From Stenotrophomonas maltophilia R551-3 (GTDB lineage: Bacteria > Pseudomonadota > Gammaproteobacteria > Xanthomonadales > Xanthomonadaceae): a stretch of 64,000 nt of DNA. The DNA lies in assembly GCF_000020665.1 (NCBI RefSeq), contig NC_011071.1:1230501-1294500 (forward strand), read 5' to 3'. The translations under genes were made by a program, and so were the position numbers. The notes under the pieces were generated by a model. That model saw only the letters and a list, made by a program, of their open reading frames with translations. It had not been told where the DNA came from and made no database searches. Of this stretch, positions 25,319 through 34,168 are shown piece by piece (position 1 is the first letter of the stretch; the number at the start of each line of letters is the position of its first letter).

Positions 25319-26392
25319 ATGACCCGTATTATCGAGTTCCTGATCGCCTTGGGGATCGTGGCTGGCCTGTTCGTCATCATTGGCGTATGTCTGCCGGGCG
25401 AGCGTCACATCACCGAAAGCATCGAGACCAACCGCAAGATGACGATCGTGTACGACACGGTCAGCAGTCTGCGCCGCTTCAAGGACTGGAACCCGCTGGT
25501 ACTGCGCGATCCCGCCGTTGAACTGAAGCTGTCCGGTCCGGCCTCCGGTACCGGTGCCACCCTCGACTTCACCTCCAAGGACCTGGGCACCGGTTCCTGG
25601 AAGATCACCGAAGCCGAGGAAAACAAGCGTGTTGTGATCGCCATCGACGACGCCACCAAGGGTCACGACAAGGTCACCACCTTCACCCTGGAGCCGACCG
25701 GCAAGGGCGGTCGCAACGTCAAGATCACCCAGGACTACTCGGTGAAGTACGGCTTCGACCTGTTCGGCCGTTACGCCGGTCTTTATGTCAGCCGCCAGAT
25801 CGGCGACGACATCAAGATGGGCCTGTCGCGCATGGCCAACATGCTGGCCAGCGTTCCGAACGTGGACTACCGCACCCCGGAAGCCCCGCTGACCGATCTG
25901 GCCATCGTCGATGTGCCGGCTGAGGACCTGCTGGTCGTCAATGCCGGCAACGTGGACCGCGGCCAGGACAGCATCACCAAGTCCATCAAGGACAACCAGG
26001 AGTGGATCAAGCGCGTGATCGAGGCCAATGGCCTTGAAGCCGCCGGCCCGTTCCGCATCATCACCACCGACTTCGGTGCTGAGAAGTACGCCTTCGACAT
26101 CGCCCAGCCGGTGAAGAAGAAGGGTGCTGAAGGTGCCACTGCTGAAGCCCTGACCGTCAAGATCGACGGCGGTGCTCCGGTCAAGTACGTGCACGTTGCT
26201 CCGCACCGTTCGGCACATGCGGCCTACACCGGCCACATGGCGGGTCTGGACGTGGCCCGCAGCGGCCTGCGTGCCTGGGCCGTGACCTCGGGCAACGAAG
26301 TTATCGACCGTCCGTACGAGACCTGGAAGGACGGCATCGACAAGTCGTTCACTCCGGAAGCCACGTACGACATCTACTGGGCCGTCAAGTAA
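25319..26392 (+). CDS. Membrane-anchored SRPBCC protein with GyrI-like C-terminal domain
   Basis: 357 residues. Residues 5-25 form one membrane helix (IEFLIALGIVAGLFVIIGVCL). Residues about 35-175 look like an SRPBCC/polyketide-cyclase-type lipid-binding domain (TVSSLRRFKDWNPLVLRDP, GTGATLDFTSKDLGTGSWKITEAEENKRVVI, FTLEPTGKGGRNVKITQDYSV). The last 150 residues resemble the AraC effector-binding/GyrI-like fold and end ETWKDGIDKSFTPEATYDIYWAVK, typical of that domain. Such fusions are probably small-molecule binders facing the periplasm; the ligand is unknown. A strong terminator follows, and a 234-base gap with no visible gene precedes it. Confidence 0.75.
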   Translation: MTRIIEFLIALGIVAGLFVIIGVCLPGERHITESIETNRKMTIVYDTVSSLRRFKDWNPLVLRDPAVELKLSGPASGTGATLDFTSKDLGTGSWKITEAEENKRVVIAIDDATKGHDKVTTFTLEPTGKGGRNVKITQDYSVKYGFDLFGRYAGLYVSRQIGDDIKMGLSRMANMLASVPNVDYRTPEAPLTDLAIVDVPAEDLLVVNAGNVDRGQDSITKSIKDNQEWIKRVIEANGLEAAGPFRIITTDFGAEKYAFDIAQPVKKKGAEGATAEALTVKIDGGAPVKYVHVAPHRSAHAAYTGHMAGLDVARSGLRAWAVTSGNEVIDRPYETWKDGIDKSFTPEATYDIYWAVK

Positions 26393-26423
26393 GCCTCGGC
26401 TGACCCATGTAGTGCTGGACACG

Positions 26424-26457
26424 AAAACGCGCCGCTTCCTGCGGCGCGTTTTTTTTT
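26424..26457 (+). terminator. Rho-independent terminator after the SRPBCC gene
   Basis: 12-bp perfect stem AAAACGCGCCGC / GCGGCGCGTTTT with a 5-base loop, running into nine consecutive T. Confidence 0.95.
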
Positions 26458-26497
26458 CATCCCGCGCCCGGCATCGGGCGCTGCGCAAGGAGCAGTC

Positions 26498-26869
26498 ATG
26501 TTCAATCTTGAACGACGCGCACGTAAGCCCTCGCTGCTGGCCTGCCTGGGGGCGTTGCTGGCGGCGGCTTCGATCGGCCTGTCCGCCTATGCTTCGCACG
26601 GTGTTGCCGATCCGCTGGCGCAGCAGCATCTGAACATGGCGGCGTTGTATGCGTTCGCGCATGGCGCGGTGCTGGTGGCGCTGGGTCCACGTGCGCAGGG
26701 CGCGATCGCGCACCTGGCGTTGTACGTGCTGCTGCTGGGCGTGCTGCTGTTTTCCGGCAGCCTGGTGGGCGGTGCGTTGTGGCAGTGGCCGACGCGGCTG
26801 GCACCGATCGGTGGCACCAGCATGATGGCTGGCTGGGTGTTGCTGGCAATCAATGCATTGAGGCGGTGA
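26498..26869 (+). CDS. DUF423 family membrane protein (YgdD-like)
   Basis: 123 residues with four predicted helices, starting at an ATG with AAGGAG upstream. The family signature is visible: LGALLAAASIGLSAYASHGVADPLAQQHLNMAALYAFAHGAVLVAL, then LLLGVLLFSGSL and LAPIGGTSMMAGW. DUF423 proteins are small inner-membrane proteins of unknown function. It is a single gene after a strong terminator; a long non-coding stretch follows. Confidence 0.88.
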   Translation: MFNLERRARKPSLLACLGALLAAASIGLSAYASHGVADPLAQQHLNMAALYAFAHGAVLVALGPRAQGAIAHLALYVLLLGVLLFSGSLVGGALWQWPTRLAPIGGTSMMAGWVLLAINALRR

Positions 26870-26925
26870 GGGTCGCGGGGCTGTCGCTCCGATCCATGCC
26901 GATGCGATCGTGATGGTTCATGGGC

Positions 26926-27240
26926 GTTACTTTTCTTTTCGCGCGAAAAGAAAAGTAACCAAAAGAAACGCGCCGCCGGCCGCGAGCCGGTGCTGCGCAC
27001 CGGTCCCCTGCGCTCCTCGGCCCGTCGAGGGACGGTACGGGAACTCGCTGCGCTCAGACACCCGCACCTCTTCGCCCTCGCCGGACCTGCGGTGCTCGGC
27101 TCGCTTGAAGGCGGACCCAACAGTCGCGCGCTGATCCGTTATAGAGGCTTCGAGCGAAGCGACCGGCTTCTGTCTTTGCCTTCTTGTTCCATCTCGTGGC
27201 GGGCGCGCGCGGAATCCGCCCGGACAGCTCCATGAAGTTC
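26926..27240. repeat. Gene-free palindrome-rich region headed by a 34-bp perfect palindrome
   Basis: The 394 bases between 26869 and 27264 hold no convincing gene. At 26926-26959 GTTACTTTTCTTTTCGC is followed at once by its exact reverse complement. Downstream are smaller dyads such as CCGGTG-ctgcg-CACCGG and GCTTCG-ag-CGAAGC, and runs like GAACTCGCTGCGCTC. Very similar palindrome-headed stretches are, as I remember, dispersed in other proteobacterial genomes and often mis-annotated as short proteins. The short frames here look like such artefacts. The palindrome without a loop could be a protein-binding or cruciform site. Confidence 0.65.
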
Positions 27241-27263
27241 GCCTTGCGGCTGCCACGAGGGGC

Positions 27264-28073
27264 TCAGCCGTTGGCCGGTCTCCAGCACCAGTGCCACGGT
27301 TCGTAAACGATCCCGTGCGGGTTGTCGCGGGGGTAGCTCAGATGGAAGCCATGCCCGCCGGCATGCGCCTGCAGCCATGCGAATGCGTCGGTGGCTTCGA
27401 AGGTCTCTTCGGCGGGGGCATCGCCGGGGGCGCCGATGTCCAGCGCGTGGCCGCTGTGGTGTTCGCTGAAACCCGGCGCGGCGTTGACCTTCAGGATCTC
27501 CGCCACGCTCAAACCGCGCGCCAGCTTCCGTTCGAAGATGCCCAGCTGGTAAGCGTGGCTGCGGAAGCCGGAGATCGCGTCCAGCGCAATGCCGTCCCGC
27601 GCGGCGTGCAGTTGCATCCGCCGCCACCCCTGCGCGGCACCGCGGCGCAGCCACAGCGGGCGGGCGAAGCGATCACGGCCGGCGAAATGCAACAGGCAGG
27701 GCTCAGGTTCCAGTGGCAGGCCGCTGTCGTCTGCATAGCGCTGTGCATCCAGACCCAGCTGCTGCAGGCGATGCTGCAGCCCGGCCAATGGCAGCCACTG
27801 ATCTTCCAGCGTGACCGCGAAAGGGCGGGAGCGGGTTGCATCCAGCAGCGCCAGTGCATCCTCGACCCCGGGCTCGCGCGGCAGGCGCGGCACCATCGAA
27901 TGCACGCCGTGCGGCAGTGCCGCCGCCAGATAGCGGCCATCACGCTTGCGCCGCAGCACCCATCGCGCCTGTGACAGCAGGCGCGCGTCCAGGTTGCTGC
28001 GCGCACGCAGCAGGTCCGCAGGCCACAGTTCGATGGCCTCGGTATTGATCAGCAGGGGCGGGCGTCGTTGCAT
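27264..28073 (-). CDS. VanY-type D-alanyl-D-alanine carboxypeptidase (M15)
   Basis: 269 residues. The C-terminal half is an M15 peptidase: SGFRSHAYQLGIFERKLARG, the metal-binding SEHHSGHALDIGAPG (first His and Asp ligands) and EPWHWCW (last His). Such enzymes remove the terminal D-alanine of peptidoglycan stem peptides or trim muropeptides. No clear signal peptide is seen at the N-terminus, so periplasmic location is uncertain. The first 150 residues are not part of the M15 fold and are not recognised. It is the last gene of a five-gene minus-strand group headed by an SPFH protein. Confidence 0.88.
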   Translation of the reverse strand: MQRRPPLLINTEAIELWPADLLRARSNLDARLLSQARWVLRRKRDGRYLAAALPHGVHSMVPRLPREPGVEDALALLDATRSRPFAVTLEDQWLPLAGLQHRLQQLGLDAQRYADDSGLPLEPEPCLLHFAGRDRFARPLWLRRGAAQGWRRMQLHAARDGIALDAISGFRSHAYQLGIFERKLARGLSVAEILKVNAAPGFSEHHSGHALDIGAPGDAPAEETFEATDAFAWLQAHAGGHGFHLSYPRDNPHGIVYEPWHWCWRPANG

Positions 28074-28082
28074 CGGCTCAGC

Positions 28083-28676
28083 TTACTGCCGCAGCGCAGG
28101 CGCGGCCACCTTGCGCAGTGCGTCCAGCAGCACCTGCGGCCGGTCCAGGCTGAGCAGCAGCGTGCTGCCATCGCTGACCGGCAGGGCCAGTACGCGTGCG
28201 CGGTCGGTAACCAGCGCAAAACCCTTGCCACCGCCCTGCAGGCGGAAATGGCCGGAATGGAAGCCGGGCATCGAATAGCCGTTGGTCTTGAAGCGGATGC
28301 CATAGCGACGATCGCGGCTGAGATCGACCACCTCGGCCTGGTCCAGCCGCAGCTGTGCCACCGGCACACGCCGGCGGTACATCGTCGAGCGCACATCCAG
28401 TACGTCGCCGGCCAGTTCCACCCGGCGCCGGAAGAAGGCCGTGCCCAGCCCGATGCCCATCAGCGCGATCACCAGCAGGCTCCACGCTGCGCTGCCACCC
28501 ATCCGGAACCAGGGCGGGGAGAACGTCACTTCGATCCAGGGCGCAGTGGCCGGTGCCTTGTACAACTGCGCATACACGCAGGCCACGAACGCCACCAGCA
28601 ATGGAAGGACCACCCAGAGCACGCGCAGCGGCGAGCTCTCGGCCACTTCAAACGGTTTCGGATCGCTGCCGCTCAT
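28083..28676 (-). CDS. Two-helix membrane protein with PH-like cytoplasmic domain
   Basis: 197 residues. Two hydrophobic helices (LRVLWVVLPLLVAFVACVY and SAAWSLLVIALMGIGLGTAFF) are followed by a soluble part reading RRRVELAGDVLDVRSTMYRRRVPVAQLRLDQAEVVDL, which resembles bacterial PH domains. Function is unknown. It starts 3 bases after the stop of the 59-codon DUF4177 gene and ends 9 bases before the VanY start, so it belongs to the same operon. Confidence 0.75.
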   Translation of the reverse strand: MSGSDPKPFEVAESSPLRVLWVVLPLLVAFVACVYAQLYKAPATAPWIEVTFSPPWFRMGGSAAWSLLVIALMGIGLGTAFFRRRVELAGDVLDVRSTMYRRRVPVAQLRLDQAEVVDLSRDRRYGIRFKTNGYSMPGFHSGHFRLQGGGKGFALVTDRARVLALPVSDGSTLLLSLDRPQVLLDALRKVAAPALRQ

Positions 28677-28679
28677 GGC

Positions 28680-28859
28680 TCAGGATTCCTTCTTGAACAC
28701 CAGCATGGCCGGGCGCATCGGCGCGGGGATGATGATGTTGACCAGTTCCCAGCCCAGCTGGCCCTGCCGGCCCAGCTCGGCCTGGACATCCTCGGCCTTG
28801 AGTACGCCCATCATGGAGGTCTTGACCTCGATCGTCTGGTAGCTCCAGCGCTTGCTCAT
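28680..28859 (-). CDS. Small DUF4177-like protein (59 aa)
   Basis: The ATG at 28859 overlaps the stop of the upstream repressor-like gene (ATGA). The protein begins [18 protein letters not shown], continues through GQLGWELVNIIIP and ends MLVFKKES. The pattern Y-x-x-I-E-V-K ... LGWELVNIIIP ... FKK is typical of the small DUF4177 domain. Function is unknown. The coupled start and the short distances to both neighbours make it a real gene. Confidence 0.75.
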   Translation of the reverse strand: MSKRWSYQTIEVKTSMMGVLKAEDVQAELGRQGQLGWELVNIIIPAPMRPAMLVFKKES

Positions 28860-29035
28860 TCCTTGTCCTCCGGCGATGCCTTGGGTTTGGGCAGGCGTCC
28901 TGCCTTGCGCAGCGCGTCGCGCAGCACGTATTCGATCTGAGCGTTGAGGCTGCGCAGTTCGTCATCAGCCCAGCGCTGCGCCGCGGCCAGGACCTCGGCA
29001 TTGATGCGCAGCGGATAGGCTTTCTTCTCACTCAT
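28856..29035 (-). CDS. Arc-type ribbon-helix-helix protein (59 aa)
   Basis: A 59-residue protein that begins [19 protein letters not shown] and continues with [22 protein letters not shown] beta strand with PLRI followed by two helices and the [14 protein letters not shown] second helix is the Arc/MetJ ribbon-helix-helix DNA-binding fold. The basic tail ([16 protein letters not shown]) is free. It lies 45 bases downstream of the SPFH gene and overlaps the next start by four bases. It probably autoregulates the cassette; alternatively it could be an antitoxin-like repressor, but no toxin gene is recognised. Confidence 0.78.
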   Translation of the reverse strand: MSEKKAYPLRINAEVLAAAQRWADDELRSLNAQIEYVLRDALRKAGRLPKPKASPEDKE

Positions 29036-29080
29036 GGGGGCTCCTGGCGGGGCGGTGGGGCGCCCCGTTGCGAGGGTGGC

Positions 29081-29962
29081 TCAGTACAGCGAGCCGGCGT
29101 TGACGATCGGCTGGGTGCCGCGGTCCGAGCACAGCACGGTCAACAGGTTGCTGACCATGTGCGCCTTGCGCTCCTCATCCAGCTGTACCACGCCATTCTT
29201 CTGCAGTTCGGCCAGTGCCATCTCGACCATGCCGACCGCACCGGCAACGATGCGCGTACGTGCGGCGATCACCGCATTGGCCTGCTGGCGCTGCAGCATC
29301 GCCTGGGCGATTTCGGCGGCGTAGGCGAGGTGGCTGATGCGCGCGTCGATCACCTGCACGCCGGCATCGGCCAGGCGCTCGGCCAGTTCGTTCTTCAGGT
29401 GCTGGGAGATTTCGCTGGCGTGGCTGCGCAGCGCGAGCTGGCCTTCTTCGTGCTGGTCGTAGGGGTAGCTGGTGGCCATCGCACGCAGCGCCGATTCGGA
29501 CTGGATGTGCACGAAGCTCTCGTAGTCGTCCACGTTGTAGACCGCTTCAGACGCATCGACCACCTGCCACACGATCACCGCGGCGATCTCGATCGGGCTG
29601 CCATCGAGCTCGTTGACCTTGAGCTTGCCGCTCTCGAAATTGCGCACGCGCTGGCTGACCCGGCGCTTGCTGTAGAAGGGGTTGTTCCAGCGCAGGCCGT
29701 TGTCCTTCACGGTGCCCACGTATTTGCCGAACAGGCTCAGCACCGCCGCCTGGTTGGGCTGGACCGTGTACAGGCCGGCCAGGGCGAAGATCGCCAGCGC
29801 CGCTACCAGGATGCCGGCCAGCATCAGCAGCAGGTTCGGGGAGCCGGTGCTGGCCTTGGCTGCCACCCCCAGTACGAACAGGGCGCCGCCGGCGAGGGCG
29901 ACAAGCAGGGCGCCGGCCAGCGTGCCGAGGCCGTTGAGCGAAGACAGCGACTTCTCTTTCAT
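29081..29962 (-). CDS. SPFH/Band-7 (stomatin-like) membrane protein
   Basis: 293 residues with two N-terminal membrane helices (about 12-35 and 43-65) and then the SPFH domain: [85 protein letters not shown]-terminal helical part ([42 protein letters not shown]) follows. SPFH proteins form large membrane rings that organise microdomains and often control proteases. It heads an operon with an Arc-type repressor, a DUF4177 protein, a PH-like membrane protein and a VanY carboxypeptidase. The stretch from 29963 to 30099 should carry its promoter. Confidence 0.88.
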   Translation of the reverse strand: MKEKSLSSLNGLGTLAGALLVALAGGALFVLGVAAKASTGSPNLLLMLAGILVAALAIFALAGLYTVQPNQAAVLSLFGKYVGTVKDNGLRWNNPFYSKRRVSQRVRNFESGKLKVNELDGSPIEIAAVIVWQVVDASEAVYNVDDYESFVHIQSESALRAMATSYPYDQHEEGQLALRSHASEISQHLKNELAERLADAGVQVIDARISHLAYAAEIAQAMLQRQQANAVIAARTRIVAGAVGMVEMALAELQKNGVVQLDEERKAHMVSNLLTVLCSDRGTQPIVNAGSLY

Positions 29963-30099
29963 GGCGGTACGTCCTTGATGGTTCGAAATGAAGATATCAA
30001 AGTGATATCACATCCGGACGACCGTTCGTCGGATGCCATGGCCTGGGTGCCCGGCCAGCTAGAATGCCCACCCGCCTTCACATTGCTGCTGGAACCGCC

Positions 30100-31287
30100 A
30101 TGGCCAAGCTTGGAACTCCGTTGTCCCCCTCTGCCACCCGCGTGCTGCTGCTGGGCTCGGGCGAACTTGGCAAGGAGGTGGCCATCGAGCTGCAGCGGCT
30201 GGGCGTGGAAGTGATCGCCGCCGACCGCTACGCCGATGCCCCGGCCATGCAGGTGGCGCACCGCTCGCATGTGATCGACATGCTCGATGCGATGGCCCTG
30301 CGCGCGCTGATCGCGCAGGAGCAGCCTCACTTGGTGGTACCGGAGATCGAGGCCATCCACACCGAGACCCTGGTGCAGCTGGAACAGGAGCAGGGCCTGC
30401 GGGTGATCCCGACCGCGCGCGCCGCCCGCCTGACCATGGACCGCGAGGGCATCCGCCGCCTGGCCGCCGAGACCCTGGGCCTGCCGACCTCGCCGTACCG
30501 CTTCGTCGATACCGAGGCCGAGTACCGCGCCGCCGTGGCCGCCATCGGCCTGCCGTGTGTGGTCAAGCCGGTGATGTCGTCCTCGGGCAAGGGCCAGAGC
30601 ACCCTGCGCAGCGAGGCGGACATCGCCCCGGCGTGGGAGTACGCGCAGACCGGTGGCCGCGCCGGTGCCGGTCGCTGCATCGTCGAAGGCTTCATCGACT
30701 TCGATTACGAGATCACCCTGCTGACCGTGCGCCATGCCGGCGGCACCTCGTTCTGCGCGCCGATCGGCCATCTGCAGAAGGACGGCGATTACCGCGAAAG
30801 CTGGCAGCCGCAGCCGATGTCGAGCGCGGCACTGGCGCGTGCCGAGGAGATCTCGCGTGCGATCACCGACGACCTCGGTGGCTGGGGCCTGTTCGGTGTC
30901 GAGCTGTTCGTGAAGGGCGACGAGGTGTGGTTCAGCGAAGTGTCGCCGCGCCCGCACGACACCGGCCTGGTGACGCTGGTATCGCAGGAACTGAGCGAGT
31001 TCGCGCTGCACGCGCGCGCCATCCTTGGCCTGCCGATCCCGGTGATCCGCCAGAGCGGACCGTCGGCGTCGTGCGCGCTGCTGGCACACGGCGAGGGCGT
31101 GCCGTACTTCAACAACGTCGCCGCCGCACTGCGGGTGCCGGATACCGCCGTGCGCCTGTTCGGCAAGCCGAGCGTGCATGGTCACCGCCGCGTGGGCGTG
31201 ACCCTGGCGCGCGCGGAAACCATCGACGAAGCGCGCGCCATCGCGCGTGATGCTGCCGACGCCATCGGCGTCGAACTGCGCCCGTAA
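30100..31287 (+). CDS. purT: Formate-dependent phosphoribosylglycinamide formyltransferase
   Basis: 395 residues from the ATG at 30100 ([26 protein letters not shown]), the expected PurT length; the longer frame upstream has no family resemblance. PurT makes formyl-GAR from GAR, formate and ATP in purine synthesis, a folate-free alternative to PurN. ATP-grasp features are clear: [50 protein letters not shown] and [14 protein letters not shown] cluster of three REP elements follows the stop. Confidence 0.96.
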   Translation: MAKLGTPLSPSATRVLLLGSGELGKEVAIELQRLGVEVIAADRYADAPAMQVAHRSHVIDMLDAMALRALIAQEQPHLVVPEIEAIHTETLVQLEQEQGLRVIPTARAARLTMDREGIRRLAAETLGLPTSPYRFVDTEAEYRAAVAAIGLPCVVKPVMSSSGKGQSTLRSEADIAPAWEYAQTGGRAGAGRCIVEGFIDFDYEITLLTVRHAGGTSFCAPIGHLQKDGDYRESWQPQPMSSAALARAEEISRAITDDLGGWGLFGVELFVKGDEVWFSEVSPRPHDTGLVTLVSQELSEFALHARAILGLPIPVIRQSGPSASCALLAHGEGVPYFNNVAAALRVPDTAVRLFGKPSVHGHRRVGVTLARAETIDEARAIARDAADAIGVELRP

Positions 31288-31290
31288 ACC

Positions 31291-31394
31291 GGTAGCGCCG
31301 GGCCATGCCCGGCGACCGCATTTCGGTGGGTACCGACCGTTGGTCGGTACTCTCTTCACGCTTGAAAAACCGCCGGGCATGGCCCGGCGCTACC
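31291..31394. repeat. Three REP elements between purT and the nuclease-like gene
   Basis: A GGTAGCGCCGGGCC-type element at 31291-31314, a GTACCGACCGTTGG-type palindrome at 31330-31350 and an inverted GTAGCGCCGGGCC-type element at 31371-31394. They lie between convergent genes. Confidence 0.85.
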
Positions 31395-31397
31395 GGG

Positions 31398-32603
31398 TTA
31401 TTTGACGTCCACCCACACCAGATGGTGGTCGCTGCCGTCGGCGATCTTCGCTTCAGGGCTTTCATTGGCCGGCCAGAACACGCCGCTGCCGACGTACTCG
31501 AAACCGGTCGAGGGCAGCACGTAGTCCAGGCGCATGGTGCCGGACTTCGGGCCGAAATCGCCGGTGGCGTGGAACGGTGCGCCCTTGCGCTCGATGCCCT
31601 TGGCCGCATAGGCCAGGCTGGTCTGTTCGGCACCGACGCTGCGCGGGGTGGGGTAGCGCAGCACGCGGGCGTTCTCGATCAGTTCGACGATCGCCTCATG
31701 GCGGCCATCGCCGTCGACCGGGTCGTTGTTGAGGTCGCCGAGGATCACGAAGCGCGCATCCTGCGCCAGGCCGCCGCACTGGCCCTTGTCGTCGCACAGC
31801 CACGGCTTGTCACCCTTGGACAGGTATTCCTGCCACAGGCGCAGTTCGTCGTGGTTGCGCGCGGCGTTGCGCTTTTCCGGGCCATCGAACACTGGCGGCG
31901 TCGGGTGCGAGACCAGCGCGTGCACTACGCCGGCCGGGGTCTTCACCGGCACGTCCCAATGCGACTTCGATGACAGCCGCAGCTGCGACCACACGTGGTC
32001 GTTGTAGAAACTCTTGCCGGTGCGCGGATCGACCGGGCGGATCGCGCCTGGCATCGCGCTCCACTTCAGCAGCTGGAAGCTGCGCACCTTGGCTTCATCG
32101 ATCGGGTAGCGCGACAGCACCAGCATGCCGTACTGGCCCGGGTGCAGGCCGTAGCCCCACGCATCGTTGCCGCGGCTGCGGCCTTCGCCACCGACCACGC
32201 CGTTGTTGTCCAGGTCCAGGCCGCTGGGTACGCCGGTGTTGACCGGGGCCAGGTAGCGGTAGGCGAAGTGCAGCGGCTTGCCGCCGCCGGGCTGGGCCAC
32301 TTCCAGGTAGCGTTTCTGGAACAGGTCGGCGGCGCGGTGGGCGTCGTCGAAATCGAATTCGTTCAGCAGCACCAGGTCCGGGCGCGCCTGCTGCAGCACC
32401 GCGGCGATCTTGCGCGCGTGCTCGCTGTCGCCTTCCAGTTCCTTGATCAGGCCACCGGTCTCATCGGAGTACAGCGAGGTGTTGTAGGTGGCCAGGCGCA
32501 GCGCAGCGGACGGCTTTTCGGTCATCGCAGGGGAAGTGGCGAAGGCGGGGGCGGTGGCGCCGCAGAGCAGGGCCAGGGCGAGGATCTGGGGTCGGAGGTT
32601 CAT
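31398..32603 (-). CDS. Secreted endonuclease/exonuclease/phosphatase family protein
   Basis: 401 residues with a signal peptide (MNLRPQILALALLCGATAPAFA). Hallmarks of the EEP fold are LRLATYNTSLY, DLVLLNEFDF (metal-binding Glu), FVILGDLNNDPVDGDG and the C-terminal SDHHLVWVDV with the catalytic Asp-His. Members are phosphodiesterases acting on DNA, phospholipids or inositol phosphates; this one is probably periplasmic or secreted. The substrate cannot be named. The family also has non-enzymatic members. Confidence 0.88.
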   Translation of the reverse strand: MNLRPQILALALLCGATAPAFATSPAMTEKPSAALRLATYNTSLYSDETGGLIKELEGDSEHARKIAAVLQQARPDLVLLNEFDFDDAHRAADLFQKRYLEVAQPGGGKPLHFAYRYLAPVNTGVPSGLDLDNNGVVGGEGRSRGNDAWGYGLHPGQYGMLVLSRYPIDEAKVRSFQLLKWSAMPGAIRPVDPRTGKSFYNDHVWSQLRLSSKSHWDVPVKTPAGVVHALVSHPTPPVFDGPEKRNAARNHDELRLWQEYLSKGDKPWLCDDKGQCGGLAQDARFVILGDLNNDPVDGDGRHEAIVELIENARVLRYPTPRSVGAEQTSLAYAAKGIERKGAPFHATGDFGPKSGTMRLDYVLPSTGFEYVGSGVFWPANESPEAKIADGSDHHLVWVDVK

Positions 32604-32641
32604 GCGCCGTATTGTGCACCCGGCCCGGTGTCAGTGGTTTG

Positions 32642-33397
32642 TCAGCGTCCGTCCAGTTCGTCGTCGAAATCGTGCCAGCGGCGGCCGTCGTAGGCTTCCA
32701 GCGGTCGATAGCGCCGTTTGTAGTCCATCTTCTGATGCCCGCGGATCCAGTAGCCCAGGTATACGTGCGGGAGGCCCTCGCGGCGGGCCCATTCGATCTG
32801 CTGCAGGATCGCGAAGGTGCCCAGCCCACGCGCGGCATGGTCCGGGTCGAAGAAGGTGTAGACCGCCGACAGGCCATGCTCGGTGACATCGGTCACCGCC
32901 ACCCCCAGCAGCTGGCTGGGCTGGCCATCGTGGCCGGGCAGGCGCATCTCCATGAAGCGGGTGTGTGACCAGCTGCCGATCAGGAACTGCTCGAACTCGT
33001 GCGGGCCGTGGTCATCCATGCCGCCATTGGCGTGGCGATGGGTGAGGTAGCGGTGATACAGCGCGAACAGGTCGTCGCGGGCGGTGGCGGCGGTGATGCG
33101 TACTTCCAGGTCTTCATTGCGGGCGGCACAGCGGCGCTGGCTGCGGTCGGGGGCGAAGCGGGCCACCGGAATACGCACCGCCACGCAGGCCTGGCAGTGT
33201 GCGCAGTGCGGGCGGTAGACCAGGTCGCCGCTGCGGCGGAAGCCCCAGCTCAATGCCAGCGGGTACAGGCCGCCGAGACGACGGTCGTGCGGATCCAGCA
33301 CCAGGTCGCGTGCCACCCGGTCCGACCAGTACCCGCAGGGGTGCTCGCCGGTCTGGAAAAGTCGCAGTTCGTCGTCTCTGTCGCCGTGAATCGCCAT
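32642..33397 (-). CDS. bpt: Aspartate/glutamate leucyltransferase
   Basis: 251 residues from the ATG at 33397, a typical length for Bpt; the frame extends upstream without family resemblance. Bpt moves leucine from Leu-tRNA to proteins with N-terminal Asp or Glu, marking them for ClpS-ClpAP (N-degron pathway). Visible are the Cys-containing N-terminal part (EHPCGYW), [20 protein letters not shown], the FMEMR core, [26 protein letters not shown] and [21 protein letters not shown], all standard. It is a single gene, 38 bases upstream of the start of the nuclease-like gene on the same strand. Confidence 0.95.
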   Translation of the reverse strand: MAIHGDRDDELRLFQTGEHPCGYWSDRVARDLVLDPHDRRLGGLYPLALSWGFRRSGDLVYRPHCAHCQACVAVRIPVARFAPDRSQRRCAARNEDLEVRITAATARDDLFALYHRYLTHRHANGGMDDHGPHEFEQFLIGSWSHTRFMEMRLPGHDGQPSQLLGVAVTDVTEHGLSAVYTFFDPDHAARGLGTFAILQQIEWARREGLPHVYLGYWIRGHQKMDYKRRYRPLEAYDGRRWHDFDDELDGR

Positions 33398-33553
33398 GGG
33401 CACAGCATAGCCCCAGCCTGTCGCATTGGCGGCGACTGTCCGCCGGATGAATGGAACCGGCAGCGGCGTCAACCGATGTCGCACCCGGGCGTTGTTGTCT
33501 CCCGAGGGTGAAGTGATCACCCCGACGCAATCCCCATCCCCAGGAGTGACCCC

Positions 33554-34117
33554 ATGATCCGTACCCCCCTGCTGCTGGCCCTGCTGCTCGGCACTTCCGC
33601 TACCGGTATCGCGCTGGCCGCCGATGCCCCGACCGCGCCGGCGCAGCGCCCGGCCAAGCTGGACACCAACGGCGACGGCGTCATCGACCGCAGCGAGGCC
33701 GCTGCCAACCCGCGCCTGGCCGCGAAGTTCGACGAGCTGGACAAGAACAAGGACGGCAAGCTCTCGCGCGATGAGCTGCCGCGCTGGCAGCATGGTCGCC
33801 GTGGTGGTCACGGCGGTGAGCGCTGGGCCAAGCTGGACGTCAACAAGGACGGCCGCATCAGCCGCGAGGAAGCCAAGGCCGATCCGCGCCTGGCCGCGCG
33901 CTTCGACCAGCTCGACCTCAACAAGGACGGTTACCTGGACAAGGCCGACCGCGAGCTGCGCATGAAGCAGCGTCGTGATGCCTGGTTCGCCGCCGCCGAC
34001 ACCAACAAGGATGGCCAGCTGAGCAAGGCCGAGTTCGACGCGGCCAAGGGGCCGATGCACGGTGGCCCGCGCCACGGCGGTCCGCGCGATGGCGCGGCGC
34101 CGAAGCCGCAGCGCTGA
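33554..34117 (+). CDS. Secreted EF-hand calcium-binding protein
   Basis: 187 residues with a signal peptide ([22 protein letters not shown]) and an AGGAG ribosome site. Five EF-hand loops are seen: [48 protein letters not shown] and [12 protein letters not shown]. The first four have the Dx[DN]xDG pattern with acidic position 12 or a near variant. The C-terminus is rich in Gly/His/Arg. It probably binds calcium in the periplasm; a role in sensing or buffering is inferred. It is convergent with the fused sigma-factor gene, with a hairpin between them. Confidence 0.9.
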   Translation: MIRTPLLLALLLGTSATGIALAADAPTAPAQRPAKLDTNGDGVIDRSEAAANPRLAAKFDELDKNKDGKLSRDELPRWQHGRRGGHGGERWAKLDVNKDGRISREEAKADPRLAARFDQLDLNKDGYLDKADRELRMKQRRDAWFAAADTNKDGQLSKAEFDAAKGPMHGGPRHGGPRDGAAPKPQR

Positions 34118-34139
34118 GGTTCAACGCAGTGAATGACGA

Positions 34140-34164
34140 CAACGCCGGCGCACTGCCGGCGTTG
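34140..34164. terminator. Hairpin between the EF-hand and sigma-factor genes
   Basis: 10-bp perfect stem CAACGCCGGC / GCCGGCGTTG with a 5-base loop between convergent stops. T tracts are weak on both sides. Confidence 0.55.
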
Positions 34165-34168
34165 TCCG

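Noticed and set aside
26910..27256. Short frames in the palindrome-rich stretch, some containing FLLVTFLFARKEK
   Set aside because: No ribosome sites, overlapping in several frames, built on the palindrome itself; typical of spurious calls in such repeats.
28680..29035. The two 59-codon genes as a toxin-antitoxin pair
   Set aside because: The Arc-type protein fits an antitoxin, but the DUF4177-like partner is not a known toxin family and both sit in an SPFH operon.
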